A DNA stretch of 64,000 nt from Leguminivora glycinivorella (Eukaryota > Arthropoda > Insecta > Lepidoptera > Tortricidae): NCBI RefSeq assembly GCF_023078275.1, contig NC_062975.1:18957641-19021640 (forward strand), in the 5' to 3' direction. The translations under genes and the position numbers were made by a program. The number at the start of each line of letters is the position of its first letter. Position 1 is the stretch's first letter. A model generated the notes under the pieces. That model did no database searches. It worked only from the letters and a program-made list of their open reading frames with translations, and was not told where the DNA came from. This document shows, piece by piece, positions 10,700-22,155 of this stretch.

Positions 10700-12790
10700 A
10701 CACGAGTCTTTATTTCACTCCATGGCTGTTTGAACGTCCTTGTTTCCAACACTTTCTGACTCCCTAGGTAGTAATCACAATGTTATTTACAATCTAATCA
10801 TACCGATGCACATTTATCAATCCGCCACATTTAACCTTCTGACTAATGGATGAAATTTACACATAAATGGCGCATGGCCGGATTGGCGAGCGGTGGCAGC
10901 CAACAGACGGGCCATGGTTGAATGCACTAATTTAAAACATGTCCGTTTCAGTTTTCAGCACATAGCACGCAACTGACAGCGGTCGCTGATGAGCGCGTTG
11001 TATTTTCAGGGTTCAGTTGCTAAAACGACCGGGAAACTTCACTTGACTTGCTGACCGGGATATTCCGTGATTACCTTTTTGTTTGGAGCGTCGCTGATTG
11101 ATGGTGACCGTGACCGTGAGCTAGGTGACCGTCGAGGGTAATAATTATAAAACCATACAATTTCACAAGGGAAAGCTCACAAAATGAGGGCTCTACCAGT
11201 AGTGCATAGAAGGACTGGTTCGTAACAAATATTGACATATTAAGAGTGCTTTTTATTGGATAATTTCTAGTTTAATTTGTATTGTACAATTGTACATTCC
11301 ACCTTTAAAATTTCCAGAATCACAAAATTATTGTATTTAAAATCATTTTTAAAAGCAAATCTCAACTAACTAGATAAATAAAATTAGTGAACGTTGAAAA
11401 TAATTCGGCGACAAACTGCTGTCAAAGTCTTGATTTCTGTTGACGAAACTTGCATTTAAATAATTTTCAACACTACCTGGCAACCAAGATTATACCATAT
11501 CAGATCTGAAAGGCAATTTCTTTACGATTCTTGTGAAACAATGAAAACGTAGACGTGTCTCCAAATATCTACTTTACCAGGAATTAAGTTGATGGAGTAT
11601 TAGTTACCTGGCATTGGTTAGTTTTCGATAGAGAAACCTACAGCAAAAATTGCTGAAAGAATCTGTTAGCAGATTTTATTTGATAATACGATCTTTCAAC
11701 TTTATTCTGACAATAGCTGGATATCCACAATATTCATGAAGCCAGCAGCTTGCTAAAACCAGTGGTCTCGAAATCGGGACGAAAGACTGGATTTAACGAA
11801 GTCCCACAGTATTGACCCATTAACCGGTATAGGATGTAGTGTCCAAGAAATTCGTTCATTGAAATGACACTCACGATGAGCAACCAAAATATTTAAAAAA
11901 AAAAAGGTAGTCCTTGATAGGACTAAAACTAAGAATGTGTCAAAAAACACTGTCGGATGTATGATGGAGGGCATACAACAAAACTTACAATATGAGCAAT
12001 TAGAAACGGAGAATGATGAATTTACATACATTTATACATGTTAAACAAAACAGACTTTGATTCGGCCGGCTTCGGTACCTTTATCACAGTTTCGAATTTG
12101 TCAAATTCGTTATGAATCAGTGCTTATTATAGTGAATAAGTTTAGTGAAGCTTAAGTTTAGGGTAGCCTTTTAAATTGTGTGTAAAAACTTACGACACTC
12201 TTTTTCCTTCCGTGGGTGTCGTAGAAGACAAATGTAGTTTCGGACAATGGGTTATGACCTTATTCTCACAGTCAGAACCTCTTTTCAACCTCTCAATTTC
12301 TATGAGTATCAATAATATTTTGGCTGTTTTATGTGCTCTGCATACATATATACTAAGAAGGCGATAACCCGCGTAAGTGCACTAAGTAACTTCCTCATGG
12401 TTATTGCGACACTCAGCTATGAGTGACACACATTGACATTTAACATTTGACACCACATACGGAATCCTTCAAATTGCTTGCGCAACAACACGCTCACAGC
12501 CATACTTTTTCATGACGCGATCAAATCTCGTTTGGATCGGGTTGCAAAAAATTTCAAGCACTAAATAATTCCGCGGTTTCAGTGCCAACAGTCGAGATAA
12601 GTTAAAAAAAAAAAATTTTATATCCGTAAAGTTGGCATACATTAGCTACCAACAATTTGGTTATCCGCGTATTTTTATTCCTGTATTATCCGGTCATTCG
12701 TAAAAGATACATCCCTCCCTCCTTCTGCAGTCATACATTTAAATTTTGTCTACAGGTAAACTCAGATAATCAATGTAGGTAATATTTGTC
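10700..12790. other. Mostly unassigned stretch with small repeat fragments
   Basis: No gene recognised. A fragment at 11052-11083 (GACCGGGATATTCCGTGATTACC) matches the retroposon end seen at 17256 in reverse. A degraded family A head lies near 12200-12240 (CCGTGGGTGTCGTAGAAG). Confidence 0.4.
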
Positions 12791-12911
12791 TTCGGTTACT
12801 GTGATAGTTACTCATGAAATAAAACTGTGGAAACGGATTATATCGCGTACTTTACAGCGTTCGTGGTGGTTGATGGTGGCGCGATATAATCCGTTTCCAT
12901 GGTTTTATTTC
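12790..12911. mobile_element. Short MITE-like hairpin (internally deleted relative to 45963-46351)
   Basis: 32-nt arms at 12816-12847 and 12880-12911 pair as a near-perfect inverted repeat (GAAATAAAACTGTGGAAACG against CGTTTCCATGGTTTTATTTC), with a loop of about 32 nt. The left flank CTTCGGTTACTGTGATAG is shared with the longer copy at 45963, so the element is asymmetric and extends beyond the left arm. Confidence 0.8.
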
Positions 12912-12912
12912 T

Positions 12913-13400
12913 AGGATTTCTTAGGAAGCACTCTCCAACAGATTTTCTGCGTTTTAAAATGAGCTAAACGTTATCGGTTTGCCGCTATTTTGAAGCAGTC
13001 ACATGAAAGAGTTTTATTTTTGGGAATGTTAGCTGATCATTGTATTTACTAACGTTCCTTTGCCACCTTTGCCTATACACTATATTGTGATCATAAGCAC
13101 CAGGGCAGGCCTACGTCACTCGCTCGCGGTCGCGCGTTAAGTACCTACACGCTAGCCGTTCATTCTAATGAACAAGTGGCCGAGGGGCACCATGCACCCG
13201 CCTGTGTAGTCGCGTAGCACGTACCTATTTTTCTTCTGAGTTTTACGTAGTAACTTATTAGTATTAGTTAAATAAAGCGTAGGTATTTGTCATTTTGCGG
13301 ACAAGTGAAGGAAGATTACGTTAGTATAGTAAATTATTAATAATCTGTGACCAGGGTATTCAACTATGCACCGTATGGTGATAGGCTAACAATGTCACCA
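12913..13400. other. Unassigned stretch
   Basis: Contains a GC-richer island near 13100-13210, but no frame or repeat was recognised. Confidence 0.3.
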
Positions 13401-13404
13401 GTCA

Positions 13405-13597
13405 CCACTCTTCCTCCCCTGGGTGTCGTAAAAGTCGAATACGGGTTCAATTGTCATGTGGGACTAGCAACCTGTCACTGCAGTTATCACAACTTCGTTT
13501 TCTTTCAACCCCTTCATTGCTAAAATTAGCACTGAAACTTGAACAATTTCAATGTGAACTGCCTACCCCCTTGTGAATTACAGGCCAGTTTATACAT
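13405..13597 (+). repeat. Family A dispersed repeat
   Basis: Carries the head CTGGGTGTCGTAAAAGTCG, the middle AACCTGTCACTGCAG and TTTTCTTTCAACCCC, and the tail CTGCCTACCCCCTTGTG, in the same order as other copies but diverged. Confidence 0.8.
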
Positions 13598-13689
13598 GTA
13601 TTCAAAATACCTAAAATCAAAATACCTAATGATTTTATGAATGCTTATACATTAATTGTGCATACATAACATTGTTTAGTCATTTAATT

Positions 13690-13775
13690 GATAACCTAAC
13701 CTAACCGATATTTGTGCATTCTTAACAAAATATTGTATTTCTTGAGGTCGCAGTTCTAACCTAACCTAACCGACT
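13690..13775 (-). repeat. CCTAACCTAACC copies, inverted relative to the 14.06-14.36 kb array
   Basis: Two AACCTAACCTAACCGA blocks (13694, 13757). The second is preceded by GTCGCAGTTCT, the exact reverse complement of the unit start in the downstream array. Confidence 0.75.
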
Positions 13776-14063
13776 CTCCTGACTGCATTTAGTATGGGTG
13801 GTTATTCTGATTTTAAGAAATATTCCAAATACAATTTTGCAAATCAATGTTATTCATAAAAAACAATCGGCGTAAAAAGTATTATATGAACTCATTTTCG
13901 TACAAAGAATATTAGTATTATTTTATATTATGTCAAATAAGTTTTCTGCCAAATTAACATTCGTCGAAAATCGATTATGCGAAGTCTGTTATGCGAAAAT
14001 CGTTTCGGACAATTAAAGGTATGCCAAATAGAGGGAACCCGATTGGTTTAAATCCTATATTAG

Positions 14064-14363
14064 AGTAGGTTTAGGTTAGATTAGAACTCCGCCCTTACAC
14101 AACAACGAACGGCTTTTAAAGTAGGTTTAGGTTAGGTTAGAACTGTGACCACGCGCAAAAACAGTTTACAGATTAGGTTTAGGTTAGGTTAGTACTGTGA
14201 CCACACACAAAAACAAACAGTTTACAGAGTAGGTTTAGGTTAGGTTAGAACTGCGATCACACGGAAAAGAACGGCTTACAGAGTAGGTTTAGGTTAGGTT
14301 AGAACTGCGACCCTACACATCAACGCACGACCTTTAAAATAGGTTTAGGTTAGGTTAGAAGAA
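14064..14363 (+). repeat. TTAGG-containing tandem repeat, six units of 52-56 bp
   Basis: TAGGTTTAGGTTAGGTTAGAACTG-type unit starts lie at 14066, 14122, 14174, 14230, 14284 and 14340. Each contains GGTTAGGTTAG, an interstitial match to the insect telomere repeat TTAGG, followed by a variable spacer (CGACCACACAC). Confidence 0.9.
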
Positions 14364-14397
14364 GGTTACGTTAGTTGTGACCTTCTTCTTCTTCCTC

Positions 14398-14604
14398 GTT
14401 CCCTCAATGCTGAGGATCGCGACCACAAGTAGCGTGTCTCCATTGAACGCGGTCATAAGCCATGTGGACTGCACGGTATAGGCTGCCGCCAGTCGACTTC
14501 TTCACACAGTCAGACCATCTCTTACGAGCCCCACCCCAAGCGCGTTTACCATTCATTCGCCCCAAGATGATACACTTCTCCATATTATGCATTGGTAATC
14601 TCAT
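14398..14604 (-). pseudogene. Non-LTR retrotransposon ORF2 C-terminus (fragment)
   Basis: A short minus-strand frame contains LGRMNGKRAWGGARKRWSD and ends DRVQWRHATCGRDPQH. This matches the basic C-terminal tail that follows the reverse transcriptase in insect non-LTR elements (R-x-R-K-R-W-x-D, then D-R-x-x-W-R). No RT motifs are attached, so this is a 5'-truncated relic. Confidence 0.7.
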
Positions 14605-15035
14605 GATGTGACCGAAAAATCTAAGGGTTCACTCCTGGCATATTTTGGAGTTGTGACCTAACATAAAAACAAATAATTTACAAATTGTAAAATTTAAAAA
14701 AAAATAACAATTGAAATACTTAGGTATACACAATTACACAATTGAAATAATATTACGCGTAATAAATTTTATGCAATGTAAAACAAAATGAAATGAAAAA
14801 ACACAAAACAAAATACCACGATATATAAAGTATACTCGGCATAAGTTATCTAGGAAGTAAAAGTCCACGGTTTAATTTGACTTGTATCGATCATTCTACG
14901 ATATGAACTGTCGATGAAATGAAATTATTTGAAACGTTGTCTTTGAAATAATATTCGCTTAATTGTCTGTCGACGATTCAAGGGTAAACCGGTTATTTAA
15001 GCCCCATTTAGTAGACATTTTTGCTTTTCGGATTT
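14605..15035. other. Unassigned AT-rich stretch
   Basis: No gene or shared repeat recognised. Confidence 0.35.
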
Positions 15036-15039
15036 AATC

Positions 15040-15230
15040 ATTAGGTATTTCGATTTTAGGTATTTTGAACGTAGTTCATTTAACGTTCGTTTTTTTAATT
15101 TTAGGTATTTTGAACGTAGGTCATTTAACGTTAGTTTTTTAATTTTAGACATTATAATATGCACCTTTTTAAACTTTAGGTATTTTGAATTATAAACACC
15201 ATAATTTTGATTTTAGGTATTTTGAACACA
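15040..15230 (+). repeat. Short tandem repeat, TTTTAGGTATTTTGAACG units
   Basis: TTTTAGGTATTTTGAA recurs about 55-60 bp apart, with CATTTAACGTT blocks between. Roughly three degraded units. Confidence 0.65.
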
Positions 15231-15499
15231 AAGTGTAACTGACATTGTGAAACGGCGGCCTTTAAAACATTCCAGTGCGGTAAAAGTTCCGATAATGTCT
15301 TGTTAGCTACGATTTATCGCCCAGCTTGCTATTAAGACCGAATTTACCCGGCCTGCCATTGCTCTATCGTACTGTACCTAATTAACTTAACAATGTTTAC
15401 AGCAAAATGGTTTTTTAACTTAATATAGGCAATCACCTTAAAGCATTTACGCCTAATATTTAAATCTCAATTGACGTAAAATTACATATATACAGAAAC

Positions 15500-15740
15500 T
15501 CACTGTAATTCCAAAAGGAGTAGGCACAGCACATGAAACTGCTCAAGTTACATTGCCACTTTTAACAATTAATAGGTTGAAAGACTTGAAAGTTAATGAA
15601 ATTGTATTACCCGTCGACCACAACACAATTGAAGTCAGTCACTCATATCCTACAGTCGACTTCTATGACGCCCACGGGAGGAAAGTTGGTGGTGAAATTC
15701 CTGACCCCTCACCACACGGGACCACTGTAAAACGATTACA
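15500..15740 (-). repeat. Family A dispersed repeat
   Basis: Inverse orientation. GGAGTAGGCACAGCACATG, TGAAACTGCTCAAG, ATTAATAGGTTGAAAG, CTACAGTCGACTTCTATGAC and CCCACGGG occur in reversed order, followed by CACCACACGGGACC. The frame at 15553-15810 is a by-product. Confidence 0.85.
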
Positions 15741-16380
15741 ATATTTTATAATGCATGAGTTGCGTAGGTACATATTGACATTACTTACCAAAGAATTTAG
15801 CCTAAGTTGAGTATGTAGATGGTAAAGTCAGCAACAAAGTATACAGACATTTATTGCCTGTTTATTGCGGAAGAATGCGATTGCGGAATTAAGCAACAGA
15901 ACTTTTGCAAGATAATGCAGCGTCAGGGGATGCTGGGATATGTAGGTACTAATAGGGTCATGCTTGCATACTTTTTGCAATTTGGCTGTATATTTGTTGC
16001 TAACTGTACCACATACACGGTAAGTAACACCTAATTTATAAGTCATACTTCAACTGTCATGCAAATATTTCTTTCAGAGTTGCTGTCAAAGTAACCTAAC
16101 ATTTATCTTATCAAGTAGGTATGTTCCTTAGCGACCGGAATAAAGCGTGTTCCCACAAAACCTTCGTTGTTTGATGACTATGCTTCCGGCTCAAAGATTT
16201 CCCAAAGGTGAAGCATATTTGATATACCTTGTAATTTAAGTAGCAGCTTTTTGACGGAGAAAAACGTTTGGAAGTTTTTTTTTCTGTGACGTGTCATTTC
16301 GTAGGATGTTTAAGGACAGGTAATTCAGTATAGAGCTTGGTAAAATTATTCGTTTCATAGGTTTTGTTTACGTAGTACTA
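15741..16380. other. Unassigned stretch
   Basis: Nothing recognised; short frames on both strands at 15819-16046 overlap each other and show no domain. Confidence 0.35.
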
Positions 16381-16383
16381 AAT

Positions 16384-17520
16384 AGTAGGTAATATTGTTA
16401 CCCGAGCTAGCGAAAGATTTCAATATTAAACGTTGCGAGGGTTGAGAGGGCCATCTTGGATTTTTGCTGTCGAAATCCTTCCGACATCCGATATCGGATC
16501 GGATAATGTGAAAACGGTCTAACTAACAACGTGGTTCATTTCGCCACCAGCCAGATTTGGGAATCAAGTTAAAATTTGTATGAAATCACTTTGAATTTTG
16601 AACTCTCGTTTAAAATGTAACTTTCTCCTCCGTTCCTCAAAAATCAATACAGCGTTTATCAGTTGATGTGCTGCAAATAATATTATGTAGCTTTTTAACT
16701 GATAGTACAAGCACTAAGTAGGTATGTTTAGATTAAGAATTGTTAAATCTCTTTTCACCGCACCAACTAATAAAGTCTTACTTTGCTATTCGAAAACAGA
16801 TAGCAAAATTGCATTTTATCCGCAAGAGTGCAAAGTAATTTCATTAAAAAATTAATTTTATGTCTTTTGCTGTCTGGTAGAATTTACCCATAACTGATGA
16901 TTTTGAATAATACATAAATATTGAATAGATTTATGCATTTGATTTAGATTTTTTTAGTCAGTAGATTGTTCGTGTTGGTGTGGTGAAAAATGTTGTGTTT
17001 TACTCGGTGGCAAAGTTTGTTTAACCTTCGTGCCTATTAATAAATGCTTACTTTGCTATTCGAAAACAGATAGCAAAATTGCATTTTATCCGCAAAAGTG
17101 CAAAGTAATATCATACAAATTTTAACTTGATGTCTTTAGATGTCTGGTAGAATTTACCGATACCTGATTATTTGAATAAAAAGTATTGGATAGATTGATG
17201 CATTTGATTTAGTTAGATGTAGTCAGTATTTTGTTCGTGTTGGTGTGGTGAAAAAGGTAATCACGGTCTATATCCCGGTCAATATAAGTCTAATGAAAAT
17301 AACTGTGAATCATTCAAAACTCTTGTGGTGAAAAATGTTGTGTTTTAGTCGGTGGCAAAGTTTGTTTAACCTTCGTGCCTTGAAACCCTCGCAACCCTCA
17401 AGATTTCACTTTTTAATATTGGAAAATCTTTCGCTTGCTAGGGTATCAATATTGGCACGTGTGTTAAAAAACAACTTTGTAAAACAAATAGCTATTATTT
17501 GTACGACATCAAGCTGAACT
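16384..17520. mobile_element. Composite repeat: inverted ends plus two internal direct repeats of about 260 bp
   Basis: The left end (CGAAAGATTTCAATATTAAACG near 16410) is the reverse complement of the right end (TTTTTAATATTGG with AAATCTTTCG near 17410-17430). The interior holds two copies of CTTTGCTATTCGAAAACAG through GGTGGCAAAGTTTGTTTAAC, starting at 16781 and 17051. The second copy carries a 69-bp insertion at 17256-17324. A diverged relative lies at 35665-35965. Confidence 0.7.
17256..17324 (+). mobile_element. 69-bp retroposon end inserted with 11-bp target duplication
   Basis: Runs from GGTAATCACGGTC to CATTCAAAACTCTT. The 11-mer GTGGTGAAAAA lies on both sides (17245-17255 and 17325-17335) and occurs once in the empty sister repeat near 16980. 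The same sequence occurs in longer or rearranged form at 33402-33537 and 53870-53955. The size of the target duplication and the variable 5' extent suggest a 5'-truncated retroposon. Confidence 0.85.
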
Positions 17521-17524
17521 AATA

Positions 17525-18180
17525 GGCCTATTTCACTTTGAAACCTTGACGGGTTTGCCCTAGGCCTGTTATCATTAATCTTGAAACTTTTCGCAAAGGA
17601 ACTGAAAAAGTCTTTCAGATTAATGCCGCGGTCAGACTGAAAAATGCTTTAATTAGAAAACGCGGTACAAAATGTTAACAAACTGTAGAAAATGTTTTTA
17701 TTTACTTTAACGGTACTTAATCACGTAAGCTTACAGTACACTGAGAGAAAAAACAAACAGTTTTCATGTTCGTTCAACAAGTTTTTTGCTTAAAATAGCG
17801 CCTACGTGCTCTTTGGCTCAAACAACAAGCTACTTGTCATTTGAATCGGCAATATATTTGAATCAACAAGTCGATTTTATAAAAACAACCTGACACATAT
17901 TGTTTTAAACATACGTTTGGCTGATTCAAACGGATAAACCGCAACAAGTCGAACTTGTTAAATTCACAATGCAAATTTCTCTTAGTGTAGCTGTACCTAT
18001 TCAGATTTTATAAACAGTATAGATACTTATTTATTTCATCTTTATTTAGTCTAGATGAGATTTTTCAGTGTAAAAAATAGTACTTTTTTGTATACCGTAA
18101 TACCGAAATCATAATTAATGATGGTCACGCTGATTACAGGTTAACCCCTTGTATGCTTAGCCATGGAAAGTGGGTTTATA
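17525..18180. other. Unassigned stretch
   Basis: No gene. Several CAACAAGT-like motifs between 17770 and 17960 suggest a decayed repeat, but no clear unit was found. Confidence 0.3.
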
Positions 18181-18183
18181 AAT

Positions 18184-18412
18184 AAAAATATATATATTGG
18201 GGGACACCTTACACAAATCAACCTAGCCCCAAACTAAGCAAAGCTTGTACTATGGGTGCTAATCGACGATATACATGCTTATATAGATAGAAAAACATCC
18301 ATGACTCAGGAACAAAAATGTGTTCATCACACAAATAAATGCCCTTGCCGGTATTCTAACCCAGGACCGGGTTGTAGCAGGCAATGTCACTACCGACTAC
18401 ATCAAACTGTGT
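18184..18412 (-). mobile_element. tRNA-derived SINE (S1, tail type 1)
   Basis: Read on the minus strand, a tRNA-like head (decayed here: the region opposite CCGGTATTCTAACCCAGGACC) is followed by CATTTATTTGTGTGATGAAC, CATGGATG, and a tail complementary to ACCTTACACAAATCAACC. Better-preserved copies at 30422 and 51402 define the family. Confidence 0.85.
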
Positions 18413-18633
18413 AAACCGTTTTGTGGGACACGTGTTACTGCATAAATGTACCTTTTTCTGATAATAAATAAATAATAATAATAATAATACCGGTAGTCAA
18501 ATGTGGTACATATAAATATATTGTTTTAAATTTCAAGGTCACTTTTTCTGTGCTTTTTCAATAATCAAATGACAAGCCGCATATGAAAGGTTAACAGATA
18601 TGGACGTATTATATCTTATACTTTTAATCTTAT

Positions 18634-18937
18634 ACTTTTAAACGAGCAATTCTTGTATTTTATTTATACCGACGATCTCGGAAACCGCTCTAACGATTTC
18701 GCTGAAATTTGTTATGTGGGGTTTTCGGGGGTGAAAAATCGATCTAGCGTAGCCTTAGATCCCGGAAAACGCGAATTTTCGAGTTTTCATGAGTTTTTCT
18801 TTTGCATTAGTAAACGTAAAATATGGTCGTTAATTTCGCCGCGCGCGCATCGATTCCGCTTAGCTCAGTCGTACGAGGTCAGTCTAATGTACGCAGATAG
18901 ATCGTAGGTGTCAGGGTTTCGAATCCCGGCCAGAAAT
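18634..18937 (+). repeat. Dispersed repeat ending in a tRNA-like segment
   Basis: Begins AACGAGCAATTCTTGTAT, has GATCTCGGAAACCGC, and ends with CTTAGCTCAG followed about 50 bp later by GGTTTCGAATCCCGGCC. These resemble internal A and B boxes of a tRNA gene. The acceptor stem does not pair, so this is a SINE-like relic rather than a tRNA gene. Confidence 0.6.
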
Positions 18938-19952
18938 TAAGTTTTAGTTTTTTGTCTTTTTTTTTGTTTTTGTATTTATAAGAGTTTTTTTTTATCTAAA
19001 GACGTGATATATTAAAATAGAACTGAGCAAAGCTCGGTCGCCCAGATATTACTACCTAATAGGTAAAAGACACTGACGTCACTGACAGAATAATACGAGG
19101 TGAGTGAGCGGCATTTCACGCAACGTAACAATGACTGACAGTTACGCGCTGTCAGTTGAAAGTCGCATTAAAAGTTCAAAAACTGCGCTTTAAATAAAAC
19201 AAAACAATCCTCTTTAAACGTCTACCCACAAGATTTCAGCCAGTACCCGGATTTAGCAATCGGAAGCACGCTATTGCCTCCCGAGGCAAACAAAGTCGCA
19301 ATAAACCCTCTCCAGACGACTGTAACGCGCCCACTATCTTTAATAGCGCTATATTGCTACACATGTCGCTTTGTGCCTTTATTTAGAGCCTGATGTTTGC
19401 TCCAGTAAATGGTACAAAGGAAGTTTTAGTCAATATGGTGAAATGGTTTGGAAAAATACTTTGTTAAGGATCATTTATATAGCACGCGAACTCGCACACG
19501 ATTTTAAATACATTTCTGACTACAAAATTGAGGTTCATCTTATTCAGACGATCGATTAAATGCCGTATTGTAATAAACACAGATATAGGAAGGAAGAAGT
19601 TCGACCACGCTGGGCCATTTGTTGTTGTTTAAATACGCCTGTTGCTATACGGCGATTGCGCACATAGGTTTCGTAGAGCGTTGTCTCTTTCTTGATTATG
19701 GTGACGGTAATTGTCTATTTCCAAAAACCAATGTGCATTCTTTTACGCCTTTTACGGACGCTCCTTTTGGGCTATTCTGCAATACACGCGCATCATTTTC
19801 ATGTCTGTGTACATGCGAACTGCCAGCGAGTCGTATTATTGCGCACGCACACAACGACGACTGTATACTCAATAAACTAACAACTGCAACACGTCCGCTG
19901 ATGGCTTGTCCGCTCTCTAGTTTTATATGCTCTGAAGTAATAAAACTCACAT
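18938..19952. other. Unassigned stretch
   Basis: No recognised gene. Open frames around 19371-19957 overlap on opposite strands without domain signatures. Confidence 0.35.
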
Positions 19953-20068
19953 TGTGAGATTGAACGCTGATATTATACGTCTTAGTATTATGCAGTTAAA
20001 AAGGTATGTTCAGCCAGTGTATGTTTTGAAAAATTACAACGAATTTTTAAATTACCTACCGAATTCCC

Positions 20069-20287
20069 ATGGTTAACAAAAGGAAAGCGTTAGGGAAAAC
20101 TCCGCCATGGAGAGACTTGTTGTTCAGGAAAGAGTGGGCGGTACAAGCCAGACTGCGCCCCTCAATGCGATGGACAGATCAAGTGAGGGCTCTCACCGGG
20201 TCACCCTTAAATCTCTGCGCGCGGAACGCTGCAAATAGAGTAATATGTAGGAAAACCATTAAAAAGGCAGCACAACGACCCCAATGA
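20069..20287 (+). pseudogene. Non-LTR retrotransposon C-terminal fragment (in left arm)
   Basis: A frame with PPWRDLLFRKEWAVQARLRP, then MRWTDQVRALTG and CARNAANRVICRKT, resembles the basic post-RT tail of insect non-LTR elements (RW-x-D-x-x, A-x-N/D-R). It has no RT domain. Its mirror copy is at 23097-23303. Confidence 0.6.
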
Positions 20288-20698
20288 CCACGACTACTCT
20301 AACAAGAGTATACGACTAAGAAGAAGAAGATGGTTAACAATTTGCACATCCATCTTCCCGTGCATTTACGGAGCAACAATCTCAGGCGATATCTTAATAA
20401 TTTATGACCCAGCAGGTGTCGCCCTTAAGACAAATTTACATAACGGGTATTAGGGGCACATAGTGTATTGTGTAGGTCGAAAAATACAACGTTGTATGAA
20501 CAAGGGAATATTTGGCAGAATTCGTATTTAGGAATCAAATATGGATGTCAGAAGTCAACAAAATTTATGGTGCACGTTGGGGCGGGGATAAGTCAGCTTT
20601 ATTTTGATGCTGTATAAATATAGATGGGTATTGTGATAATTTGAATCTCCTATCAAAACATCTATAATAATATAAAGATTTTTATTTATTATTATTTG

Positions 20699-20893
20699 TT
20701 AACCTGTTGTGTCCCACTGCTGGGCAAAGGCCTCCCTCTCTTTCTTCCACGCGTCTCGGTTTAAGGCAATGTTTGGCCAATCTTTTCGAAAGACGTCAAG
20801 ATCGTGCGTCCATCTCCTTCGCGGTCTGCCGTCACGCCGCACTATGTTTGGTGTCCTTTCGGTACTTTTCTTGGCCCACAGGTCGTTTGGCAT
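20699..20893 (-). pseudogene. Non-LTR retrotransposon C-terminal fragment (in left arm)
   Basis: Minus-strand frame MPNDLWAKKS..., GRPRRRWTHDLDVF, KDWPNIALNRDAW and AFAQQWDTTG. The RRRW-x-x-DL and NRDAWK blocks followed by QQWDTTG are a recognisable non-LTR ORF2 C-terminus. Immediately 3' is an AT-rich ATTTTTATTTATTATTATT tail. The mirror copy at 22467-22706 has lost several stretches. Confidence 0.75.
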
Positions 20894-21337
20894 GCGGCAA
20901 ATGTGTCCGAATATTAAGAAGGAGGTTTAAATGGAGAAACAATAATATCTTAGCCGACTAAGATTAAATGATTTAGGATGTAAACTTAAACAATTGTTAA
21001 TTTCAGACATCGCCGATGCTGAAATTCTTCCCACATGCATCAAATCTGGGTGGCACCCCTTCTTAAATACGTCTCACGAACACAAATTTTAAATTCTGCC
21101 AGAGGATTTTTTAGACAACGTCGTATTTGACCTCTTTTGAACTTCTGCGCAAGCAACTAACACGTAAATGTATCGCTACGCGTATTTCGTTGCCGAAACT
21201 CGGTCAAGCGTGAGTTACGTTTGTGTTAGCACTTCCGTGGGTTCCTGTGGTTATTTAGAATGTAGAGGCATCTTGCATAGTTGATGTTAGGAGTTACCAT
21301 AATTCCAACTTTATATTTTGATCGCTTTTCATGTTTT

Positions 21338-21580
21338 TTAACCCCCGGCGCAAAAACAACGGTGTGTCTGTCTAGTGTTGTAAGTTTGACGTGTCTGTCT
21401 GTTTGTATGTGTGTGTGTATCTGTGGCATCGTAGCTCTCGAACGGATGAACCAATTTAGATTTTTTTGTTTGAAAGCTGGATTAGTCAGGAGCTTCCTTA
21501 GCCATGTTTCATGAAGATCGGTCAACAATGTCGCGGTTGGGGTTTTTTCAAAATTTTAATTTTGTGGCTAGGTTAATTCC
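21338..21580 (+). repeat. Dispersed repeat starting CCCCCGGCGCAAAAAC
   Basis: Shared with 46801-47050: CCCCCGGCGCAAAAAC, TAAGTTTGACGTG, AATTTAGATTTTTTTGTTTG and TTAGTCAGGAGC-type blocks occur in the same order. Confidence 0.75.
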
Positions 21581-22056
21581 CTGGCATGTCTTAAATGAGG
21601 TCATTTAGAAAAATACCTGTATAGGTACAAATTATGTTGTGGTATTTTTCTATCTTTAATATCTAGTTCGACTTAAATATAATTATAGTTTTTCTAGTTA
21701 GTCACAAAATTTTACATAGATAAATGAAACATAATTATGTCTTTGTTAATACAAACAGTATTGCTGATGCTGAGTTATAATTGGCTATTATATAGTCTCG
21801 TAGGCGTGTTTCTATCAGCAAATACATTTAGGCTCTTGGAAATAACTGTGTAGACCTGAAAATATATTTAACGATGTTTACTTACCCAATAGGAATACTC
21901 TTGGACCAACGAAGCTATTGGATTTTAAGGATGCACAATACAGTTAGCAAAAGATTTTACCACGTTCATCGAGGGATTCTGCTTACATTTTTGATACACT
22001 GTAATTTTTTAATCGATATATCCATCCGATCCAACTGATCCGACATCATAATTTTG

Positions 22057-22155
22057 TCTTCTTCCAACCCCAGCGGCACTGACACTAAACTTGTGCAGTT
22101 TCATGTGATTTGCCTACCCCTTTTGGTAATATAAGCGGGAGTTCCCGTACATGCG
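22057..22155 (+). repeat. Family A fragment
   Basis: TTTGTCTTCTTCCAACCCC, GGCACTGACACT and GTTTCATGTGATTTGCCTACC match the central part of family A. Confidence 0.75.

Larger units (their letters stand above)
19953..21277 (+). repeat. Left arm of giant inverted repeat (about 1.3 kb)
   Basis: Begins TGTGAGATTGAACGCTGAT and ends TAGAGGCATCTTGCA. The reverse complement of nearly the whole arm is present at 22173-23424 with scattered substitutions and a few deletions. The arm carries two retrotransposon C-terminal fragments in opposite orientation (20069-20287 plus, 20699-20893 minus). Confidence 0.9.

Noticed and set aside
15553..15810. 85-codon frame
   Set aside because: Falls entirely in a family A copy present elsewhere in non-open form.
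17256..17324. Possible hammerhead ribozyme core (CTAATGAAAA)
   Set aside because: The invariant CUGAUGA core is not present; the third position is A rather than G.
18838..18930. tRNA-like segment CTTAGCTCAG...GGTTTCGAATCC
   Set aside because: Box spacing is roughly right but no cloverleaf closes; embedded in a repeat.
19371..19957. Cluster of 60-112 codon frames on both strands
   Set aside because: Mutually overlapping, no shared domain, no splice or start evidence.
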